A stretch of DNA of 64,000 bases from Mesorhizobium sp. DCY119 (GTDB lineage: Bacteria > Pseudomonadota > Alphaproteobacteria > Rhizobiales > Rhizobiaceae): positions 1,674,501-1,738,500 of the forward strand of contig NZ_CP031834.1 in the NCBI RefSeq assembly GCF_003590645.1, in the 5' to 3' direction. Each line of letters begins with the position of its first letter. The stretch's first letter is position 1. The notes under the pieces are model-generated. The model searched no databases and was not told the DNA's origin. It saw only the letters and a program-made list of their open reading frames with translations. Made by a program: the position numbers and the translations under genes. Positions 54,756-63,958 of the stretch are shown here, one piece after another.

Positions 54756-54856
54756 GCAATGATTCCCTTGCCGGCGCCAAGTTGTTGTTTCGACGCGTGA
54801 TCTTCGTTGCCGCAGTCTGCAACCTTTCGCGCGGGCTTTCGACCTGGCATCATGCG

Positions 54857-55813
54857 TCAGCCGAGGCTTTTTTCCAGCATTGCGAAATCGCGGCCGCCGC
54901 TTCGGAACGTATCGCCGGTCTCGATTGCCGTCACCAGTACCTGCGCCGGGCTGAACAGCAGCGGGTCGATGGCATAAAAATCGCCTTTGAAATGCTTGAA
55001 GATGTCGGCGAAGGGCCGGCCATGATCCCGCGAGGCGCTGCTCGGCAGTTTATCGGCAAGCGCCTGCGCATCCTTTGCCGTTCCGCGCACGAAAAGCTGT
55101 GCGACGCCACCGTATATGATGGCATCGTTGGTGCGGCCCATCGCGGTCAGGAAATCCGGATGGGGCGCCGGAATGGGGGCAGTGGCAACACCGTCGATGA
55201 TATTGTCGAGCGGGAATTTGAGATCGTTGGCCTTGTGCAAGGCTACCTCAAGCACGCGGCTGACAATCTGCACCGCACCGGCAATGCTCTGGGTTGGCGC
55301 GTAGATGAATGTCAGTTTTTCGGGAGCGAGGCTTGTTGCCTTTGCCACCTTTTCGACGACCGATTCGGGTGGCGGCTTTGCGGTTTCCAGAATGATCACC
55401 GAAGCATTGGCGGTCTCGCGATAGGCGAGCGTGGAGAACAATGGCTCGACCCGCGCCAGCGCGCGAACAGGCCCGGAACCCATGGCGAAATACTCGCCGC
55501 TGGAAAGGTTCCAGCCGGCATACTGGCTGGCGAGGCAGGCCAGGACAGGTTGCGAGGAACGGACTTCGACATGGAGCGGCCACTTGTCCGAACCCTGGTC
55601 CAGATTGGTGGTGATGACGCCGAGCCCGCCCATGGCCGCCTCGGCCATGCGGAGACCGGCTTCGACACTGCCTTGCGCCTTTGCGCCGGCGTCGATCAGG
55701 CATTCGCCGAGAGGGCCTTTCGAAACGGAAACGCGCAAGCGCTCAGCATCGTGGATCATGTCCTGGACGATGCGTTGCGCATTGTCGTTGAGATATGCGG
55801 AACCGTCCTTCAT
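54857..55813 (-). CDS. mch: Methenyl-H4MPT cyclohydrolase
   Basis: 318 residues. Family blocks are LNDNAQRIVQDMI, GECLIDAGAKAQGSVEAGL, ASQYAGWNLSSGEYFAMGSGPVRAL and DPLLFSPAQVLVTAIETGDTFRSG. It hydrolyses 5,10-methenyl-H4MPT to 5-formyl-H4MPT. The start at 55813 overlaps the stop of the ATP-grasp gene (ATGA). Part of the minus-strand operon mptG-mtdB-ATP-grasp-mch. Confidence 0.97.
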   Translation of the reverse strand: MKDGSAYLNDNAQRIVQDMIHDAERLRVSVSKGPLGECLIDAGAKAQGSVEAGLRMAEAAMGGLGVITTNLDQGSDKWPLHVEVRSSQPVLACLASQYAGWNLSSGEYFAMGSGPVRALARVEPLFSTLAYRETANASVIILETAKPPPESVVEKVAKATSLAPEKLTFIYAPTQSIAGAVQIVSRVLEVALHKANDLKFPLDNIIDGVATAPIPAPHPDFLTAMGRTNDAIIYGGVAQLFVRGTAKDAQALADKLPSSASRDHGRPFADIFKHFKGDFYAIDPLLFSPAQVLVTAIETGDTFRSGGRDFAMLEKSLG

Positions 55814-56940
55814 GACGGGTCTCCTGCCCATTGGCGTTGCAATTCCCGCACGCGGCGGTTCAGGGCATGTTGGGCGACATGTGCACTGGGGCCGTTTGCG
55901 AAGATGGTGCAGACCGGATCACCGGCATCGAGGCTGGACCCGGCGGACTGGCGGTCGGCCACCCATTCGGGCCATGCCATCTGCGGAAAACTTGGGATCG
56001 GGCGGTCGGTGTAGGCAATCGTTGACGCCATGCAATCGGAAAAGCCGGGCAGGCGGGGCGCTTCGCCGCGCGAGGCGCGCAGATGAGCTTCCATCAGCGG
56101 TGCCTCATCGGTGTCGAAGATATCCAGCGTCGCGCCTGGGCGCGGATTGATTTCCAGAAGGTGATAGCCATTGTCGTTGCGAATGAAATCGGCGCTGCAC
56201 AGGCCGACGAGGCCGGCTCGGGCGGTGAGTGCGGTCAGCCAGCCGCCAATCATTGCCGCATCCTTCCGGTCGAAGCGGCGTAGCCGTACCGCACCGCCAT
56301 AGCGGTAGGGAGCGCCGGCGGTCGGCGACAGAAATTGGCGGCTGAAGCCGACGACGCGCGCGGAGCTTCCGTCGCCGACAAACAGCGCAGAGATGCTTTT
56401 GCCCGGAATGAAGCGCTGGAAATAGCGGCCGGCTTTTGCCTTCTCATTCTTCGCACGATGAATGTGCGTTCCGCCGGCGGCGCCTGCCGTCTTGACCAGC
56501 CAGTTCTCAGGATCAAGCGGCGGCTCGCGGCGCAGTTCCGGGTGCGGAATGCCGAGTGCCGCGCAATCGGCGGCGAAAGTCTCGGGGTCTTTTACCCGGC
56601 GAACAGCTTCGCCGCTGTTGCCGGCAAGCGGGAATTTCCTGGCGATCCGGTCGAGCGTGCCGGGCAGACGCTCGAAGCCCGAGCCGCAAACGACGGCGAG
56701 AGGCTCTTCACCGTCGGTGAGCTGCGAAAGCGTATCGATCATGCGCGCGCCGTCGATGCCGCTGTGCAGATTGCCCGGCAGCCTGATTGCGCGGTCCGCC
56801 AGTTCCACCGTGTCGGCATCGCAGAACATGTCGGCAACCAGCGCGCGATAGCCGGCGCGCCGCGCCGCCGTTGCGAGCGCACGGCCGGAAATTGCCGCGA
56901 TGACCACGGCCTTGGAGTTATTTTGCGATCTCGCGGGCAA
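55810..56940 (-). CDS. ATP-grasp protein of the H4MPT/methylofuran region (MfnD-like)
   Basis: 376 residues. ATP-grasp features are NWLVKTAGAAGGTHIHRA (nucleotide loop) and GYHLLEINPRPGATLDIFD (metal ligands E and N). The family is regular in H4MPT clusters and is similar in layout to tyramine-glutamate ligase MfnD. It overlaps mtdB by 23 bases and mch by four, so all three are coupled. A ligase role in methylofuran side-chain synthesis is inferred. Confidence 0.82.
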   Translation of the reverse strand: MPARSQNNSKAVVIAAISGRALATAARRAGYRALVADMFCDADTVELADRAIRLPGNLHSGIDGARMIDTLSQLTDGEEPLAVVCGSGFERLPGTLDRIARKFPLAGNSGEAVRRVKDPETFAADCAALGIPHPELRREPPLDPENWLVKTAGAAGGTHIHRAKNEKAKAGRYFQRFIPGKSISALFVGDGSSARVVGFSRQFLSPTAGAPYRYGGAVRLRRFDRKDAAMIGGWLTALTARAGLVGLCSADFIRNDNGYHLLEINPRPGATLDIFDTDEAPLMEAHLRASRGEAPRLPGFSDCMASTIAYTDRPIPSFPQMAWPEWVADRQSAGSSLDAGDPVCTIFANGPSAHVAQHALNRRVRELQRQWAGDPS

Positions 56941-57814
56941 GGGAAAATGCGTCCTGAAAATCGAATGCGACCGGCTTCTTGGCGTCGATCATCTTCTGAA
57001 ACAAACCGAACTCGGTCTTGTATTTGACATTGCCGATGGCGAGTGCGCCGATGCCCAGGGCGCTCGCACCATCGATCGGATCGCTGTTGGCGTTGACCGT
57101 GAGGCCTTCTATGCCGGCGGGTGGGACGGCGTTCACATCGGCCGCCAGCAACAGCTTTCCCGCCCCGTTCAACTGCGCTTTCGAAAGCACCTGGACGCCT
57201 GCCTTGGCCGCGGCCAGCACGACTTCGCTGGCTTCCAGGATCGCCGTCTTCTTGGCTTCGGATGAGCCGTCTTCGGCATGGACCTCGACGCCGAACCGAC
57301 TCTTGATTTCCGCCGCGATCTTGCCGACGCGTTGCAAGCCGTCATGGCCGACGACCGTGACGTGCGCACCGTCCTTGGCAGCGATGACGGCGGTGCAAAA
57401 GCCGACGACGCCGGTGGCGCCGAAAACAGATATGCGCGTGTCCTTCAGCTTGCGGTCAAACTTCTTGTCCAGCGCCTTCTCGACCTTGGCGACCATGGCG
57501 GCAGCGGTGGTGAAGGAACCGGCCGGGTCTGCGAACACCGAAACCACGAAGGGCGGCACCATGGCCTGCTTCGCCGCGTCGAACATATCGAGTGCCAGCG
57601 AGACATCCTTGCCGGCAATGAAAATGCCGGTGTTGGCGCCCGCGTCCGGTGGACGCGAGAAGATGGCATCCTGAACGAGGCCGGTGACCTCGGCGAGCGT
57701 GACGCCGGTATAGGGCACCACAACGTCGAATCCGGCGTCCACCGCCATGTTGACGTCGAAGGGGCTCATCTGCCGGAGCGGCGTGAGCATGTGCAGAATG
57801 TGTTTGGTGGCCAT
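56918..57814 (-). CDS. mtdB: NAD(P)-dependent methylene-H4MPT dehydrogenase
   Basis: 298 residues. N-terminal ILHMLTPLRQMSPFDVNMAVDAGFD and Rossmann VFGATGVVGFCTAVIAA are characteristic of MtdB. It oxidises methylene-H4MPT to methenyl-H4MPT with NAD or NADP. The start at 57814 is the family start; the frame is open far upstream but unlike the family. 41 bases after mptG. Confidence 0.96.
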   Translation of the reverse strand: MATKHILHMLTPLRQMSPFDVNMAVDAGFDVVVPYTGVTLAEVTGLVQDAIFSRPPDAGANTGIFIAGKDVSLALDMFDAAKQAMVPPFVVSVFADPAGSFTTAAAMVAKVEKALDKKFDRKLKDTRISVFGATGVVGFCTAVIAAKDGAHVTVVGHDGLQRVGKIAAEIKSRFGVEVHAEDGSSEAKKTAILEASEVVLAAAKAGVQVLSKAQLNGAGKLLLAADVNAVPPAGIEGLTVNANSDPIDGASALGIGALAIGNVKYKTEFGLFQKMIDAKKPVAFDFQDAFSLAREIAK

Positions 57815-57855
57815 GTGTGGTCTTTCCGACGTTTCGGGTGGTGCCCTTCGACGTC

Positions 57856-58824
57856 TCAACTCCCAACGAGGTCGAGTTCTGATGGCGCGATCTCCGCGCC
57901 CGAATTGCGGCCCCGGACAATCTTTATCTCCACGCCGGTTTCGGCTGTTCCGGCAGCGGCACGCACCATCGCTTCGGCGGCGTCCTGCGATGGCGCAAAG
58001 GCAAAACCTGTCGGCCCCCACGAACTCTGGCCAATTCCGACGGCACCGGCTTCTGCCAACCTGTTCGCAACGGCCTCCACCCTTTTGCTGGTGAAGACCC
58101 CGCCCTGTGCCGGCGCGAAGTAGGCACCGATGGTGGATTGGATCGCGGTTATGGCGGTGCCGAAGGCTGCGAGATTGTGCTCGATCATTGCCGGCATGAC
58201 GCCCATCAGCACATGGCGGCAGATCTCGCCGGCACTCACTGTAGGGAAGGGCGGCAGCGCACGGAACGCCTCGATCTCTTCTGCGCCGTGAATGCCATTC
58301 AGGTGCGAATCCAGGATCAGCAGCACGCGCCAGTCGTCCGGGAAGGGCAGGCGGGCGATCACCGGCGGCTGCTTGCCGCTGTCGTCCTTGCCGGCATCGA
58401 TGATCAGGCCGCCGCTTTCGAAGCTGGCGATGCCTATGCCGGAGCGCTCGCCGCGGCCGAGAAGGATCGCGTCGGTGCCGGTTTCCAGCGGCAGGCGATG
58501 CAGCGTGCGCAAGGCGGCCGCTACGGCGATGGCGATCTGCGTGCCGGAGCCGAGGCCGGCATGGCGCGGTATGGCCTGCTCGATCGAAAGCCGATGGTGC
58601 GATCGTAAGCCGAGATGCCGGGAGAGTGTCGCCAGATGCTCGGCCGCGCGAGCGCCGTCCGGCCCCTCGACGATTGTCTCGGCGGCGCGCGAAAGCGTCA
58701 GCACCATTTCCGGCTCGCTCAGGGGCAGCCCAAGGCTGCCGAAGCGCCGTACGGCTTCGCCGCTCAGATCGAGGAATCCGAGATGCAGTCGCGCCGGCAC
58801 CTTTATCGTTACGGAATTAGACAT
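57856..58824 (-). CDS. mptG: Beta-ribofuranosylaminobenzene 5'-phosphate synthase
   Basis: 322 residues, GHMP-kinase-like fold with IKVPARLHLGFLDLSG and the glycine-rich HAGLGSGTQIAIAVAAAL. It condenses PRPP with 4-aminobenzoate, the committed step to the H4MPT arylamine. QSSWGPTGFAF is a family block near the C-terminus. The start at 58824 is set by GGGG upstream; 58851 would add nine residues. First gene of the mch operon, divergent from the PCD-like gene. Confidence 0.93.
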   Translation of the reverse strand: MSNSVTIKVPARLHLGFLDLSGEAVRRFGSLGLPLSEPEMVLTLSRAAETIVEGPDGARAAEHLATLSRHLGLRSHHRLSIEQAIPRHAGLGSGTQIAIAVAAALRTLHRLPLETGTDAILLGRGERSGIGIASFESGGLIIDAGKDDSGKQPPVIARLPFPDDWRVLLILDSHLNGIHGAEEIEAFRALPPFPTVSAGEICRHVLMGVMPAMIEHNLAAFGTAITAIQSTIGAYFAPAQGGVFTSKRVEAVANRLAEAGAVGIGQSSWGPTGFAFAPSQDAAEAMVRAAAGTAETGVEIKIVRGRNSGAEIAPSELDLVGS

Positions 58825-58984
58825 CTGCCCCCATGTGGGTGCATCATACATGCATCACAGAAGTTTAGGTGCCCGCCATCATGATAACTGCTTTCATCGA
58901 TGGAGCAAGCGGGGGGAGAGGATATCTCTGCTCTTTCCGCGCACGGAGAAGCAACGGCGTTCTGTGCAACAGGTGGAGACGGCA

Positions 58985-59377
58985 ATGAGCGACGATGACG
59001 GAAAAGCCGCGAAAGAGCGGGTTTACTCCGAAGCTGAGGTTACCGAACGGCTGAAGAAGGACCTGCCGAACTGGCGCTACGAAAACGGCTGGATCAGGCG
59101 AAAGTACAAGACGCACAGCTGGAAATCGACGCTGATGGTGATCAACACAGTCGGCCATCTGGCCGAGGCCGCCTGGCATCATCCCGACATTGCAGCGTCC
59201 TATGCCTTTGTCGAAGTGAAGCTGATGAACCATGCGGCAAAGGGCATCACCGACAAGGATTTCGAACTCGCCCGGAAGATCGAGGATGTCGTGCAGTGGC
59301 AGCCGGCCAAGGAAGGCGGGGCGCTGGAAGGCACGCCGGCCACCGACCAGCGCTTCGCTTACGTCAAATACGACTGA
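58985..59377 (+). CDS. Pterin-4a-carbinolamine dehydratase-like protein
   Basis: 130 residues with the PCD/DCoH motif EAAWHHPDI (the [E]xxHHP core) and VEVKLMNHAAKGITDKDFELARKIE. Ordinary PCD recycles tetrahydrobiopterin; no phenylalanine hydroxylase is near. PCD homologues recur in H4MPT clusters, so a pterin-related function is likely. 98 bases before fhcB; it may lead the fhc operon. Confidence 0.9.
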   Translation: MSDDDGKAAKERVYSEAEVTERLKKDLPNWRYENGWIRRKYKTHSWKSTLMVINTVGHLAEAAWHHPDIAASYAFVEVKLMNHAAKGITDKDFELARKIEDVVQWQPAKEGGALEGTPATDQRFAYVKYD

Positions 59378-59475
59378 CGGCGCGGCAAAACGTCCGCACC
59401 CGGTTGTCTCGAGTGGGGTTTGCGCTCGAATTATTTTTAGCTACAGTCTGATCGGCACCAGAAAGTAAGCATTGC

Positions 59476-60555
59476 ATGGCGGTTGCGTGGATCGGCGACC
59501 GGGATGTGCCTGTAGCGCAGGCGGCAAAGCATGCCGCCGGGCTTTTGGTGTCCAGTCTCAGTCCGGTTTTCAGTTTCGATACGGATGTGCATGGCACGCG
59601 CGCGGCGATCGCGCTCGCCGAGCGCGTCGGTGCGGCCTATGACCATATCGGCGGTGAAGCGCTGGCGCGGGAGACCGCGCTGTTCACCGACAAAGGCGGT
59701 ATGTTCACCGCACCCGGCGAAACGCGGCGACGGGCCGATGTCGTCGTCATCGCAGGCAGCCTGCCTGCCCATCACCACGAGTTCGTCGCGGAACTCGCAA
59801 GCACGGCGCCCGATCTTGGCGGCGGTGCTTCCCGACAGTTTTTCCTGATCGGAGCCGAAACCAAGGCTCCATATCTCAGCAAGGTCAAGCCGATGCGGCT
59901 TGCCGTGGCGGGTGCAGGCATCGACGCCACGCTGGCGGCACTTCGGGCTCAATGCGCCGGGCGCGGGGTGGCCAAGCCGGTGTCGAATTTCGAGCGCTTT
60001 GCAAAGGCACTGGCTGAGGCAAAGTTCCCCGTCTTCCTGTTTTGCGGTCAGTCGCTCGATCTGCCCGGGCTGGACATGCTGCAGGGGCTGATTGCCGACA
60101 TCAACCGCAAGTCGCGCGCCTCGGCGCTTCATCTTCCCGCAAGCGAAAGCGGCTGGGGCAGCACGCTCGCCTCGACCTGGATGACCGGGTTTCCCATGCG
60201 CACCGGTTTTGCGCGCGGGATGCCCGAGTTCGATCCGTGGTGCTTCGACGTGGCGCGGATGATTGCGGCAGGTGAGGCTGATCTGCATGTCTTGATATCG
60301 GCAAAGGATCGAATAGTGGCCGCGAAAGGGGTTTCCTTGATCGCATTGGCGAAGAGCAAGAAGCCCATCGCCGGTGCGGCAGTCACTATTTCCATCGGCG
60401 AACCGGGTATCGACCACGATGCCGTTGCCTGGTCGAGCCGGGTCGGCACGCTGGCCGCCGTCAAGGCGCAAGCCGCGACTGATTTGCCCGACGCCGCCAC
60501 GGTCCTGCGGCTGATTGCCGAACACCTGCCTGACGGAAAGGCGCTGCCATGCTGA
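59476..60555 (+). CDS. fhcB: Formyltransferase/hydrolase complex subunit FhcB
   Basis: 359 residues. Related to formylmethanofuran dehydrogenase subunit B but shortened, with no N-terminal Cys cluster for Fe-S and no Mo/W-pterin Cys. Typical segments are FSFDTDVHGTRAAIALAE, MFTAPGETRRRADVVVIAGS and LPASESGWGSTLASTWMTGFPMRTGF. It is structural in the FhcABCD complex, which hydrolyses formylmethylofuran to formate. First of fhcBADC and overlaps fhcA by seven bases. Confidence 0.95.
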   Translation: MAVAWIGDRDVPVAQAAKHAAGLLVSSLSPVFSFDTDVHGTRAAIALAERVGAAYDHIGGEALARETALFTDKGGMFTAPGETRRRADVVVIAGSLPAHHHEFVAELASTAPDLGGGASRQFFLIGAETKAPYLSKVKPMRLAVAGAGIDATLAALRAQCAGRGVAKPVSNFERFAKALAEAKFPVFLFCGQSLDLPGLDMLQGLIADINRKSRASALHLPASESGWGSTLASTWMTGFPMRTGFARGMPEFDPWCFDVARMIAAGEADLHVLISAKDRIVAAKGVSLIALAKSKKPIAGAAVTISIGEPGIDHDAVAWSSRVGTLAAVKAQAATDLPDAATVLRLIAEHLPDGKALPC

Positions 60556-62180
60556 CGCGGATCAAGGGCGGCGAGATCGTCGATCCCGTCAACGGACGGC
60601 TCGGCAAGGGCGATCTGTGGATCGAAGATGAGACGATCGTCGAGGCCCCCACCGGCAGGCGGGCCGACCGGACCATCGATGCCGCCGGCTGCGTCGTCAT
60701 GGCCGGGGCTATCGACATCCATTCGCATATAGGCGGCGGCAATGTGAACACGGCGCGCCTGCTGTTGCCCGAGCATCACGCGGCGCACGCGCCGCGGCCT
60801 GCGGAAACCCCGCTTTCCAATGCGGGATGGTCGACCTTCCAGACGGGCTGCCTCTACGCCAAGATGGGGTTCACGACCGTGGTTGAGCCGGCGATGTCGC
60901 CCGGCAGCGCCTTGCATACGCATCTTGAGCTCGCCGATATCCCGATCATCGACAAGGCGACGCTGGCGATCCTGGGCAATGACGACTTCCTGCTGTCGAT
61001 GATCCGCGACAAGGCGTCGTCGCAGATGATTGAGGATTACGTCGCCTGGACGGTTTCGTCGAGCCGGGCGCTGGGCGTCAAGGTCATCAATGCCGGGGCG
61101 GCCGCGGCCTTCAAGGAAAATGTGCGTACCTTCTCGCTGGACGATGTCGTGCCGTCCTACGGCGTCAGCTCGCGCAAGATCGTCAAGACGCTGCAGGCGG
61201 CTGTGACCAAGCTCGGCATTCCGCATCCGCTGCACGTCCATTGCAACAACCTTGGCGCGCCGGGTGCGGCGGACACCGCTGCCGCAACGATTGCCGCCGC
61301 CGAGGGTGTGCCGCTGCATCTGGCCCATCTGCAATTCTATGGCTACGGCACCGAGGGCAAGCGCCGCTTCTCGTCGGAGGGCGCGCGGCTTGCCGAGCTG
61401 GTGAATTCGACGTCGGAAGTGACCATCGACATCGGGCAGGTGATGTTCGGCCAGACGGTGACGATCTCGTCGGACGTGATGCGGCAGTTCACCTCGCGCG
61501 GCACGGCGAGCCCGAAGAAGACGGTTATCTTCGACGGCGACGGTAATGGCGGCGGCATCGTGCCCTATCGCTACCGAGACGATTTCTATGGCTCGGTCCA
61601 GTGGGCAATCGGGCTTGAGCTTTTTCTCCTGATCAACGATCCATGGCGCGTGTTCTTCACCACGGACCACCCCAACGGCGCGCCGTTCACCGCCTATCCC
61701 GATCTGTTTGCGCTGCTGATGAGCCGCGATGCCCGCAATGCTGCGGCGGCCAACCTTTCGCAAAAGGCGTTGGCCCTCACCACGCTCGGCTCGATCGACC
61801 GCGAATATACCTTCGAAGAAATCGCCATCATGACGCGGGCGGCACCCGCCAAGCTGCTTGGCTTGAAGGATCGCGGCCATCTCGGCGCCGGCGCGCTGGC
61901 CGACGTCGCGGTCTATCGCAAGGGCAAGGATATCGCGCAGATGTTCCGCGAGGCCGCCTTCGTCATCAAGAATGGCGAGGTGGTGGTCGAGGATGGGGCG
62001 ATCAAGAATTATCGCTGGGGCAGGGCGCTGCGGCTCAACCCGCCACCGGACAAGGCGATGGTGCGGCGGCTGGAGGCCTATCATCAGGACCGCTACGGCC
62101 TGTCGCTCGACTGGTTCGATTTTCCCGATTCCGCCATCCGGCGCGATGAACCGTTCGGCGAGGTGTCATGCAACGCTTGA
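60549..62180 (+). CDS. fhcA: Formyltransferase/hydrolase complex subunit FhcA
   Basis: 543 residues, amidohydrolase fold. Metal ligands begin in DIHSHIGGGNVN and continue in HVHCNNLG and HLAHLQFYGYG; FFTTDHPNGAPFTAYPDL carries the late Asp. It hydrolyses formylmethylofuran to formate. Overlaps fhcD by 13 bases. Confidence 0.97.
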   Translation: MLTRIKGGEIVDPVNGRLGKGDLWIEDETIVEAPTGRRADRTIDAAGCVVMAGAIDIHSHIGGGNVNTARLLLPEHHAAHAPRPAETPLSNAGWSTFQTGCLYAKMGFTTVVEPAMSPGSALHTHLELADIPIIDKATLAILGNDDFLLSMIRDKASSQMIEDYVAWTVSSSRALGVKVINAGAAAAFKENVRTFSLDDVVPSYGVSSRKIVKTLQAAVTKLGIPHPLHVHCNNLGAPGAADTAAATIAAAEGVPLHLAHLQFYGYGTEGKRRFSSEGARLAELVNSTSEVTIDIGQVMFGQTVTISSDVMRQFTSRGTASPKKTVIFDGDGNGGGIVPYRYRDDFYGSVQWAIGLELFLLINDPWRVFFTTDHPNGAPFTAYPDLFALLMSRDARNAAAANLSQKALALTTLGSIDREYTFEEIAIMTRAAPAKLLGLKDRGHLGAGALADVAVYRKGKDIAQMFREAAFVIKNGEVVVEDGAIKNYRWGRALRLNPPPDKAMVRRLEAYHQDRYGLSLDWFDFPDSAIRRDEPFGEVSCNA

Positions 62181-63076
62181 TAGTCAACGGCGTGGCGATC
62201 GACGACACCTTCGCGGAAGCCTTCGGCATGCGCGCGACCGCCATCATCATCACCGGGCCGAACCGCAAATGGGCGCGGCAGGCGGCGATCTCGATGACCG
62301 GCTTCGCCACCTCGGTCATCGGCTGCGGCTGCGAGGCGGCGATCGATGTCGAGCTTCCGGCTTCGCAGACGCCGGACGGTCGGCCAGGCTGCCGGGTAAT
62401 GATCTTTGCCGTCAGCACAGACGAATTGCAGAAGCAGCTGCAGAACCGGCTCGGCCAATGCGTGCTGACCTCGCCGGGCAGCGCCTGCTTTGCCGACCTG
62501 AAAGGCACGGCGGACCTTAAGCTCGGTTCGGCGCTGCGCTATTTCGGTGACGGCTGGCAGGTGTCGAAGAAGTTCGGCGGCAGGCATTACTGGCGCGTGC
62601 CGGTGATGGATGGTGAGTTCCTGTGCGAGGCGACGACCGGCCTGACCAAGGAGGCCGTCGGCGGCGGCAATCTGCTGCTGCTTGCCGAAAGCAATGCCAA
62701 GGCACTCGCGGCTGCGGAAGCAGCGGTTGCGGCAATCGAGAAGGTGCCGGGTGCGATCATGCCGTTTCCCGGCGGCGTCGTGCGTTCCGGCTCCAAGGTC
62801 GGCGGCAAATACAAGGGCATGACCGCCTCGACCAACGACGCTTTCGCGCCAACCTTGCGCGGCGTGGTGAAGAGCGAGCTCGATCCCGGCATCAATGCGG
62901 TGCTGGAGATCGTCATCGACGGGCAAACCAGCGATGCCGTGGCTGCCGCGATGAAGGCCGGGCTGGGTGCGGTCACGAAGCTCGGGCCGGCCAAGGGTGC
63001 CGCGCGCATCAGCGCCGGCAATTACGGCGGCAAGCTCGGCAAGTTCCACTATCATTTGAAGGATTTGCTGCCGTGA
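62168..63076 (+). CDS. fhcD: Formylmethylofuran:H4MPT formyltransferase, FhcD
   Basis: 302 residues, homologue of methanogen Ftr. Recognisable: NGVAIDDTFAEAFGMRATAIIITG, GCGCEAAID, TSPGSACFADL and MPFPGGVVRSGSKVGGKYKGM. It moves the formyl group from H4MPT to methylofuran, the step before hydrolysis by FhcA. Stop overlaps the fhcC start by four bases (GTGA). Confidence 0.97.
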   Translation: MQRLIVNGVAIDDTFAEAFGMRATAIIITGPNRKWARQAAISMTGFATSVIGCGCEAAIDVELPASQTPDGRPGCRVMIFAVSTDELQKQLQNRLGQCVLTSPGSACFADLKGTADLKLGSALRYFGDGWQVSKKFGGRHYWRVPVMDGEFLCEATTGLTKEAVGGGNLLLLAESNAKALAAAEAAVAAIEKVPGAIMPFPGGVVRSGSKVGGKYKGMTASTNDAFAPTLRGVVKSELDPGINAVLEIVIDGQTSDAVAAAMKAGLGAVTKLGPAKGAARISAGNYGGKLGKFHYHLKDLLP

Positions 63077-63882
63077 AAGCGCTGACCTTCACCCTTCGCG
63101 AAACGCCGCCGGAACGGCTCGATCTATCGCCGCTGACGCCTGAAAAGCTCGCCGGCATCGACAAGGGCGAGATCGGCAAGATCCGGCTCGGCATGTCGAA
63201 GCGTGCGCTGACGGTCGGTGATCTGTTCAAGGTTTCGGGCAGCGATCTGAAGAGCATCGTTTTCGAAGGTGGCAGTGAGCGGTTTGATCGTGTCGGCACC
63301 GGGCTTGTTGACGGCACGATCCGCGTCGTGGGCGATGCCGGCGCGCAGGCGGGGCGGCAGATGCGCGGCGGCTTGCTGACGATCGAGGGAAATACCGGCT
63401 CTCACGCCGGCTCATGCATGCGCGGCGGGCGGCTGGAGATCACGATCAATGCCGGCGATCATCTCGGCGGGCCGCTGGCCGGCGAACTCGCCGGCATGAA
63501 TGGCGGCATGGTGATCGTGCGCGGACGCGCAGGCGCTTTTGCCGGCGACCGGATGAGGCGCGGCGTGGCGGCGGTGTTGAAAGGCTGCGGCGAGTATGCC
63601 GGGGCGCGGATGATTGCCGGGACGCTGGTCGTCACTGGCGGTGTCGGGGGATTGCCGGGCTATCTCATGCGGCGCGGTTCGATCCTGCTTGATCGCGAGC
63701 CCGCAGAGCTGTCGCCGAGTTTTGTGGAATGCGGTGCGCCTGACAGCAGCTTTGCGTCGGTCATGGATCGCTATCTGGTGACGGACGGTATCTTGAAGCG
63801 GCCGCTGCTCGGCAAGGCGCCGGGTAAGTTCGGCGGCGATAATGCGGTGTTCGGGACGGGCGAGATTTTGTTTCGGCGGTAG
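63073..63882 (+). CDS. fhcC: Formyltransferase/hydrolase complex subunit FhcC
   Basis: 269 residues, start GTG at 63073 overlapping the fhcD stop. The C-terminal half is a right-handed beta-helix of repeated G-x-x-G-x-x-M-R-G-G units (MRGGLLTIEGNTGSHAG, MRGGRLEITINAGDHLGG, MNGGMVIVRGRAG), as in formylmethanofuran dehydrogenase subunit C. It is a structural member of the Fhc complex. Last gene of fhcBADC. Confidence 0.96.
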   Translation: MKALTFTLRETPPERLDLSPLTPEKLAGIDKGEIGKIRLGMSKRALTVGDLFKVSGSDLKSIVFEGGSERFDRVGTGLVDGTIRVVGDAGAQAGRQMRGGLLTIEGNTGSHAGSCMRGGRLEITINAGDHLGGPLAGELAGMNGGMVIVRGRAGAFAGDRMRRGVAAVLKGCGEYAGARMIAGTLVVTGGVGGLPGYLMRRGSILLDREPAELSPSFVECGAPDSSFASVMDRYLVTDGILKRPLLGKAPGKFGGDNAVFGTGEILFRR

Positions 63883-63932
63883 AGATTGATGCTGAGAGGT
63901 TGGCGCTGCCCCTCATCCGACCCTTGGGCCAC

Positions 63933-63958
63933 CTTCTCCCCGTAAACGGGGAGAAGGA
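63933..63958 (+). terminator. Hairpin after the fhc operon within a dispersed repeat
   Basis: CCTTCTCCCCG-TAAA-CGGGGAGAAGG is a perfect 11-bp stem. The surrounding text (CCCTCATCCGACCC ... GGCCACCTTCTCCCC) is, from memory, a common intergenic repeat of Rhizobiales; a second partial copy begins near 63982. It may serve as terminator of fhcBADC. Confidence 0.65.

Noticed and set aside
60129-62084. 651-codon minus-strand frame opposite fhcB/fhcA
   Set aside because: Antisense shadow of GC-rich codons; Arg/Gly/His-rich composition and no domain, while fhcA and fhcB are certain.
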